Shown here: piece after piece, positions 7,567-14,481 of the stretch | Position numbering within the stretch: the first letter of the stretch is position 1 | Layout of the letters: each line of letters starts with the position of its first letter | Source of the DNA: Gamarada debralockiae | Taxonomy: Eukaryota; Ascomycota; Leotiomycetes; Helotiales; Hyphodiscaceae | Length of the DNA stretch: 14,481 bases | NCBI GenBank assembly: GCA_002803225.1 | Contig: NXFV01000535.1 | Location: 1-14,481 of the forward strand | Direction: 5' to 3' | The notes under the pieces: model-generated | The model's database searches: none | The model's input: only the letters and a program-made list of their open reading frames with translations | What the model was told of the DNA's origin: nothing | Position numbers and translations under genes: made by a program

Positions 7567-8172
7567 TACTGTAGATACTTCATGATCTCGGTATTGGGAC
7601 AGCGAGGGTGTATGACGCCTTGGACAAGCTGAGAGGTGGGGTCAGTGGCAGGTCATTATGGTGGGGTAAATTTTTGATGTGGGAGGAGGATGTGAGCAGG
7701 TGGAAAAAAGGGAAGAGACTGTATAACAGGGTTGACAATGTTCATGGAAACTGTGAATAAAAGCATGAAGATAGGCAGGTGCGATTTCCCGTATCTCCAT
7801 GCTCCATACGGAGAGATAATCGCATTTTTGGCATTTTCTTCTCAACATTCTGCTTCTCCACAAGATCTGCCTTCTCCATCTTTTCGTACCCTCGGCACTC
7901 TTCGCAGCGAAGATAAAATGACAAGAAGCGAATGAGATTAGAATTCACTTAGTCGGTGAGGTTTGGCGGTGCTGTCTTTACAGCTGTGAAATTCATTACC
8001 GGTGAGAAAATGTAAATTCTCTTGTCGGACGACATCACACCGTGACAGCCTTGTCCCCAGAAATATTAAGGTGCCAAGATATTGAAGAGGAAACAATACA
8101 CTCTTATATTAATTAAATTAATGAGACCAACGATGGCTAGTCCCTCTGCTGCCCTAAAATCGTCTCAGAATC
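7567..8172. other. Gap between transposon and transporter gene
   Basis: No recognised gene. On the plus strand a 61-codon frame (7575-7757, stop TAA at 7758) has protein-like composition, with GTARVYDALDKLRGGVSGRS and several Trp and Lys residues, but no early ATG; see findings. From about 7760 on, the sequence looks non-coding and includes the 3' flank of the ABC transporter gene, whose stop is at 8175-8173. Confidence 0.4.
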
Positions 8173-11100
8173 CTATCGTGAAAGCATCCTCTGCCAGAAG
8201 CCCTTAGGTGGCACAGCGTAGCCCTCTTCCTCAATCTGATGCTGCCCCACAATCTTCAAGAAAACTTGATCCAACGTCGTCTGACTAACAGAATAATACT
8301 CCAATCCCAACGTTTCCTTATTCGTTTCTAAAAGCGTAAATAGTGCACTGATATTTCCCTTCTTTCTGGCTCCATCTTTCTCATCGAATGCTGGTAGTGC
8401 CGCGGGGGAGATTTCGTCTTCCACGTTTTCGATTTCAGCTATTTGAGGTGAGGATGCTGAAGGTTGGCTGTGGGCTGGCACAGCGAAGCGCATTTGACCG
8501 TGATATGTCTTCTCCTCTATCGTAGCGTTGGGAAAGTGCTCGACAACCCATGTCCTGATCCGTTCCATCTCCTCAGCAGGTGTGTGTGGTGCTGTTGTGG
8601 TTATGAGGTGGACGTGGTAGATGTCGCCGAATTTGTGTCGTAGGGAGTTGGTCGTTCCCATTGCGAGCATTCGTTTGGACATTATACCAGCACGGGATGC
8701 TAGAGCGTCGGCTTCTTCCATTGAATGGGTCTGTTTTCGAAGATTGAGTTAGTGACTTTTGGAATACTGCGTACAGCATTGGGGAGATTTACGGTAAGGA
8801 GAATAGAACGGCCTGGTGAGACAGCCTCGAGCTTCTTCCACATCACTCGCTTGCTTGCGGGATCGAGACCAGAGCTTGGTTCATCGAGGAGCAGTACGGA
8901 CGGATTGCCTAGTCATTATTAGTATATTTATCGACAAGAATAGCGAGATGCAGGTATACCCATCAGAGCAACACCAAGACTCAGCTTTCTCCTATTACCA
9001 CCAGAGAGTTTAGACGCCATCCTATTCGAGAACGCTTGTAAACCAACAGCTCTCACCACTTCCTTGACGTTGTATTCGACATTTGTGACTCCACGTATTC
9101 GTGCGTAAAAGCGAAGATGCTCCAACACTGTCATTTGATCCATGGCATCGAACTGTGGACAGACGCCGAGATGCGAGCGTGCCAGCGCTCTGCGCAAGAT
9201 CGCAGACACGTTCTCGACAAGGATGTCTCCTCCTTTCTGAGGCTTAATGTCCCCTCGGATCAAAGAGATAATGGTAGACTTCCCTGCCCCATTTGGTCCG
9301 AGTAAAGCAAACACTTCTCCGCTCCCGACCCCAAATGTTACGTCTTCCACAGCGACATTTGAGCCGAATGCTTTAGTGATATTGATAATTCGGAGGCCTC
9401 CAGTAGAATTGCGAACGTTTTGTATCTCACTCAGTATATCCGGATCTGTAATATCCTGTTCGTCAAGATTTGGTACTGTGATAGTCCTTCGGAACCATTT
9501 GGGGAAGAATGCGCCCGAGTCGTACCAGAGCAGGATTCCAAAAAGACCAAGCGACTGCATAAGAAGGTAAAGGATCGGTCCTCCGTATAGCTTGATATCT
9601 CCAGGGTGAGTAGAGACCACATCGCCACTGCAGCTGATTTGGAATACATTGAGGGAAACAAAGAGTGCCCTGGCGAGATTGGCGACAGGGCTGATAATCG
9701 CCATAGAAAAATGCACGATGAGAACTTGACTGTCGATTTTCTGTACCGGAGCATAAGTATATACGCTCATGATTGCGATGAGGTAAAGGAGGAGCATGAC
9801 GCTGTTGGTACCTTGTTAGTTGAAATTACGACAAGAATGTCATTTTACTCACGCTTGGTAGCCAGCTGTGAAAGCGTATGACGCCAACATCGATCGAGAC
9901 CATATAGATATAAAATATCCAAGCAGTATCGAAGCCATGGCGTACAGGAAGAATACCACGTAGAGGTAGCCGATGTAAAACCAAACTTTGGAAACTGCGG
10001 CAAAGATAATGACTCCAATGGAGCTGGCAATAAGTGCGATCATCCAGTCGAACGACAAATGTGACAACCTATGATGACAGGTTAATTAGAATTCTGAATC
10101 AAGTAATCCACTCTCCACTGTGGTCTGGAGAGAAGGGCGCCTTACCATAATGGCAAAGATCTCACACCATTGGAATATTGGAGTGCGCGCACGCTTCGTA
10201 GACGCTCGAGAGTTGGATATAGAGAGAAGAAAGCTGGATATGCAGCCATGGCCAGGCCAAGATATGTGATCAACTGGAGCGAATTCCCAGTGAGTGGCTA
10301 TGCGGAAGATCAGTACACCCATTTGACGCACGGAGATTACAACTCACCGAAAGTGGGATAGCAAAGGGCATAAACTGAGTGCTGATAGTTGTATTGATAA
10401 GGAGCGAGTCGAGTACACTCTGCACTAGAATCGGAGCATAGAGCCCTTCATCGAACTCATTTCCAATGTAGGTGAACACTGGGGACTGCGTGGCATTCCC
10501 AAGAAATAGACCACCGGGAGTCACACTCGAAAAGTTCGCATTAATGAAGGCATAGAATTCCTCCAATGTGTCGACAAAATTGATGGATGACAACAGGGAA
10601 GTGGCATCTTTCCCGGTACGTGCACCCGCGAGAGCAGTCAGTAGCTCGAGATCCTTAGCAGAGAAAGCGCTTAACGGACCAAGAACCAAGTCTAGATTCT
10701 GCTGTCCAGCGAGAGAGTCAATATTTGGAGCATTGGAAAGATCTCTAGGAACGCAGCTCCCAAGGGTATATCCTTTGACAAAGATTGTGACCAATCCAGT
10801 GGCGATAATCGGAATGAGAAAAGCTGCGATAAAGGGTAGGTAGTTTTGCCGAACGATTGTGACACGCTTCCGGAACAGCACCCATGTTTGACGAATGAAC
10901 CCAATACGCCTCCCAGTGAGTAATGTTAAGCCCCGCTCATTCGTTGTACCCGAAGGCAAAGTTTGCAATTCTACGGCATGCACCTCCTCGTCGAGTTTTC
11001 CTGCTTCGACTGTGGAGTTGTGTAGGCTCAGATCACCATTTGACTTCTCTTCGATCGCCACTTCCTCCGCGAGCTGCAAAAAGACGTCTTCCATGGTGGG

Positions 11101-13434
11101 GCCAGATACTTGGTAATTATGGATGCTTTTGCTCTCCAACTCATCGATCAATCTTCCCGTCACGGCACAGTCGGGAGTTGAATAAGTTGTCCGATCGACG
11201 GAAACGGACCTCGTTATTCCTTCAATTTCAGGCGCAGGGGTGGAACCAAGATCGTGATGCACGCTCACACGATATCCAGTCCCTAGCTTGGCTTTTAACC
11301 CAACGGGCGTTCCTTCAGCTCGTAGAGTGCCTTTAGATAGGATGGCAATATGGTCCGCAAGAAGATCCGCTTCGTCCAGATAATGCGTGGTAAATATCTG
11401 AGTGATTCGAGATCGTTCGGCAAGCAGGATATCCCATATTTTGCGTCTGCTCAAGGGATCAAGACCACTGCTGACCTCGTCGATGCAGCAGATGCGACTG
11501 CCACCTGTGAGCATCAGAGCCAACTGCAACTTCCGCTTCTGTCCTCCAGAGAGGGTCTTTGCCTGGGCTTTGATCTTCCTGTCCATATCGCACCGCTTGA
11601 TTAGTTCCCGAGTCTCCTCAGCAGTATCCCTTTTCCCAGTTGACTTCAGTCGGTTAAATACTTTCACGTGCTCTTCAACGGTTAGTTCGTCCCACAAGAC
11701 GTTCTTTTGTGGGCAGATTCCGATCCCACCATAGCCGTTAATATGAATGGACCCACTAGTCGGTCTATTGAGGCCGGCGATTGAGTCGATGACTGTCGAT
11801 TTCCCACTGCCATTTGCTCCAAGGAGGACCATAATCTGTCCTTTCACAACCGTAAGGCTGAGGTCGTTGACAGCCGTCACGGTCTTTTCGCGACGACCGA
11901 AAAGTGGAGCAATATATCGAAAGAAGAAATTCGGATGGTAGACTTTGGTGAAGTTCGACAAGGTGACCGAATTTATAGTTTCCCCATCGTGCCACGAGAC
12001 AAATCTCGCCTTGGACGCCGTGCCGAAGAAATAACGTTCCAACAGCGCTCCGAGTAGCTGGTATCCAGGAATCTGTACGAGAAAAAATACCCAGAGAACA
12101 ATGGGTTTCAGATCGGAGGTTCCGCTGGGAGGAGATTGCAGTAAATTTGCAGGTATGGCGAGCCGCTCAAACCTAGCCACCGAGATGATGAAGAAGACAA
12201 AGTTCATGGGGGGAAACAACAAAGAGAGAATGGCAACTGTCCCAGCATTCGCGTGGGCTGATACAACCTGCGCAACGATACCTAGGATGATTGACATAAT
12301 CGCGCCAGTGATGCCGCTGAGTTGTGCTTTTTTGAAGAAAGAAGCAAGAAATATCGCCCAGGAGGAGAGTGCCATTCCAGCAATGATCATAAAAAACAAC
12401 ATAATTAGAACAGAGCTACTCGAGAAGATTGCAAATCTCATAATTAGGGCTATGAAAATCCATCCCGGCAGGTATATGATGGAAAAGGCTTGGTGGTACG
12501 AGATAAGCCTTGCTGCTTGTGGCTGCCAACGATGGGTATTGGGCATCATTGCCTCAATCAATTGGGACATGCCCAACTCGCGCTCCCTTGCAATGAAGCC
12601 GGTTTCCTGGTAGATCTGAGATGAATCAGTAAATGTATAAGGATTTCGGTGGGAATGCTGTGCTGTGTGGGAAAGAAAAGGAAAGAAAAGTCGACGTACA
12701 ATTCCCACTGCTGCTAGGAAGAATGTCACAGCAGTGTATTTAGCAACCACATTCATGTAATCTTGACGGATATTGATGGCCCTCTGCTTCTGTGTCATCG
12801 TGGTGAACATGAACTCGTCAACTTGAGTTGGCAAAGCCGCCTGCCCAAGGGTGGTATTCAGCGAGGCAATTGAAAAGTCTACAGCATGCTGGATAGGTAT
12901 GGTGTATATTTCGGCGTCGTTGTTCGTTTTCCCAACATCGATCTTTCCTCCGAGCGAGCCATCAACTCGGATGGTGTAGTTCCAGATACCGCCGGGGCCC
13001 TCCATTGGCGAAGAGTAAAACACAGCTGCCCCGAAGCAATCACTTGCTCCTCTCAGTGAACTGCGACATGTCGTCAAGAGGTCGGTGTCCTGCGTCAAAA
13101 ATTGAACATCCTTCCCAGCTGCTTGTAACGGAGTAGCGACATGGGCAATGACCTTGTCTATGTCTCCTCCGCTGAGCCCACTATTAACGAAGGCGAGAGT
13201 CGTCCTTGATGCAGCTGCCGCATCCATTGCATCCACCAATGATCGCACCGGAGTCGACGTCGCAATTCCGAATTTAGACGGCGGAATGAGAATGTTCCTG
13301 AGGTATCCCAGGATCACTATGTAGACCACTGGAAGCCAGAAAGCTCGAAACCATGTAGAGACGAGATGACGCAAAAAGGCGATGCGAATGTTCTTGCGAA
13401 CGAGAGCCCATATCTGCCGTTGGAAAAGAGCCAT
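8173..13434 (-). CDS. ABC-A subfamily full transporter
   Basis: Seven exons (13434-12700, 12615-10348, 10273-10146, 10068-9853, 9801-8960, 8908-8793, 8730-8173) encode a predicted 1620 aa; introns are 84, 74, 77, 51, 51 and 62 nt, all GT-AG. The layout is (TM domain-NBD) twice, with the ABC-A pattern of one helix, an extracellular loop and then a helix bundle. TM1 is near 31-49, loop 1 about 50-225, helices about 230-436; TM1 of the second half is near 838-858, its loop about 860-990, helices about 995-1210. NBD1: Walker A GANGSGKST 511-519, Q548, signature LSGGQKRK 600-607, Walker B D624/E625, H656. NBD2: Walker A GPNGAGKST 1284-1292, Q1332, signature LSGGNRRK 1381-1388, D1405/E1406, H1437. 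The C-terminal block (SALFTLLETNKE...SVSQTTLDQVFL) is typical. Family members move lipids or lipophilic molecules across membranes using ATP. Both ATP sites look intact. The substrate cannot be told from sequence. Confidence 0.95.
12616..12699 (-). other. Stop-free, frame-keeping first intron of the ABC-A gene
   Basis: Donor GTACGT at 12699, pyrimidine-rich body, CTGAT branch-like site, acceptor CTCAG ending at 12616. It is 84 nt (28 codons), phase 0 and contains no stop, so it reads straight through with the flanking exons. Splicing joins FFLAAVGI to IYQETGFIARERELG, which is the continuous form expected in the family; the retained stretch (VRRLFFPFLSHTAQ and on) is unlike transporter sequence. 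Confidence 0.8.
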
Positions 13435-14370
13435 CTTGATTGCTGCAATTGATCCTCAAACTTCGAGATGATAAAGGAGCCAGTCAAACGTCACGCAACA
13501 TTGGGAGCTTGAGAGAGCGCGCCGCGAGAGACTTGACGAGCGGGTCAGCGTCAATGTCATGCACTCGAAGACGCCAGAGGGAATACGAACAACTTAACCA
13601 GTATTCTTGAGTTCCGGAGGAATTATTGCGCTGATTATGTTGTTATCTTGGCGTTGTATTATTGTGTGGCAGAAGAAATGAGTGATTTGTCTTGGTTGGA
13701 CGTGAATCCCTGCTCTGTGAGGCCTGGGCTGGGTACAGCACCCAACTTGCGAGGCTGTGCTTTTCAGACGTCGAATTGCTCGCACTCCCTGCCTAGGTAA
13801 ATAATTTGGCCCACATTAGGTTGGAGCCTTGAAGGGAGCCAGACTCGACGACGAAAGACCAGGCAGCGAGCTTTAGCAGGATGGCTCCAATTCGGGCGAT
13901 CCGATCGTGAAGTCCGGCCATGGTAGGCAATCGGTGATTGGATGATGGGAAGTGGAGGCGCTGGCGCAGTCGAGGGGCATTCGATGGGCTGTTTGGGGTT
14001 GACGTGGGCCCATGCTTTCGTTTGTGTAACATCAAGAGAAGCGGGGTGAAGTTGAAATTGAAATTTGGATCTTCTCGGATACGCCATCCGTACAACCAAG
14101 CCAACATGTGACCAATATCCGAAATGAGGAGAAAGGCGGTTCTCCTTCCGTTGTCACGGTTACACTCTGTTCTTCTCAATAACTCCTTGGGTTTTCGTTT
14201 TCAAGTTTCCATTTTTGGTCGAGTTTGGCGATGATCCGATCACATGACCATCCCCCACGGAACTTTCAAGTGGAGTAGAAACTAACTAGCAGCAGGAATG
14301 TTTAATGTACAAGGGGCCGCAAATAGAATATTTATAGGGGGTAAAAGCGTAGCTTTCTTTCTCTCCTTTT
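13435..14370. other. Upstream region of the ABC-A gene
   Basis: About 0.9 kb with no supported gene. Two long overlapping minus-strand frames (13764-14099 and 13793-14179) lack domain resemblance and cover each other in different frames. The stretch presumably contains the transporter promoter and 5' UTR; no clear TATA box is seen close to the start. Confidence 0.45.
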
Positions 14371-14481
14371 TTTATTGGGGGTACCCCCCAAACCCCCGGG
14401 TCCCCTTCAGGGAAATTACATATTTAAATAGTACTAATTTAAATATTAAGCCCTAGCTTAATATATACTATAGAAGGAACG
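14371..14481. other. C/G-run tract and AT-rich right edge
   Basis: GGGGGTACCCCC at 14377-14388 is a perfect 12-bp palindrome inside a tract of G and C runs (14377-14405). It is followed abruptly by very AT-rich sequence from about 14415. The sharp change in composition suggests the edge of a repeat continuing outside the window, but no element can be named. Confidence 0.35.

Noticed and set aside
9247..9570. 107-codon plus-strand frame at 9247 and similar ones between 8725 and 12613
   Set aside because: All are antisense shadows of the ABC transporter exons.
561..13434. A functional cluster linking HET, xylanase and ABC transporter
   Set aside because: No biosynthetic core gene, no shared promoter motif and mixed orientations; adjacency alone does not support a common pathway.
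13764..14179. Two overlapping minus-strand frames of 111 and 128 codons upstream of the transporter
   Set aside because: Different frames over the same DNA, low-complexity Pro/Arg/Ser-rich content and no family resemblance; neither is preferred.
1..14481. CRISPR arrays, rRNA or tRNA genes
   Set aside because: No regularly spaced repeats and no recognisable tRNA or rRNA conserved blocks were seen on either strand.

Overview
The window reads as nuclear DNA from a filamentous ascomycete (Pezizomycotina). Three things point there: a stand-alone HET-domain gene, a secreted GH11 xylanase with one short spliceosomal intron, and a full-length ABC-A transporter cut by six introns of 51-84 nt with CTAAC/CTGAT-like branch sites. 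I cannot place it to class or species from sequence alone.

Layout, left to right. Positions 1-370 are repeat-derived: an AT-rich edge, the apparent end of one small inverted-repeat element (88-142), and a complete 218-bp MITE-like element (148-365). A HET-domain gene follows at 561-2318 (+). A promoter region with XlnR-like, CreA-like and TATA motifs (about 2767-3098) leads into the xylanase gene at 3184-3920 (+). From 3921 to 6230 there is mostly AT-rich or weakly coding DNA. It holds one short, probably damaged minus-strand gene (5047-5528), a weaker coding-like minus-strand remnant (4117-4311) and an imperfect hairpin (4606-4706). A Tc1/mariner DD34E element occupies about 6231-7566; its transposase frame is complete except for one in-frame TAG. 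After a gap with only weak coding-like sequence, the ABC-A transporter gene covers 13434-8173 (-), encoding a predicted 1620 aa. The last kilobase is its upstream region and ends in a C/G-run tract and another AT-rich edge.

The genes do not form a recognisable cluster. HET proteins act in non-self recognition and cell death, GH11 xylanase in plant cell-wall hydrolysis, and ABC-A proteins in membrane lipid or lipophile transport. Their proximity gives no evidence of a shared pathway. The most informative details are the acid-type Asp next to the xylanase active site, the paired CreA-like motifs in its promoter, the near-intact transposase stopped by a RIP-type transition, a stop-free 84-nt first intron in the transporter, and several short damaged or unrecognised reading frames. 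I did not find convincing evidence of a previously undescribed multi-gene system.
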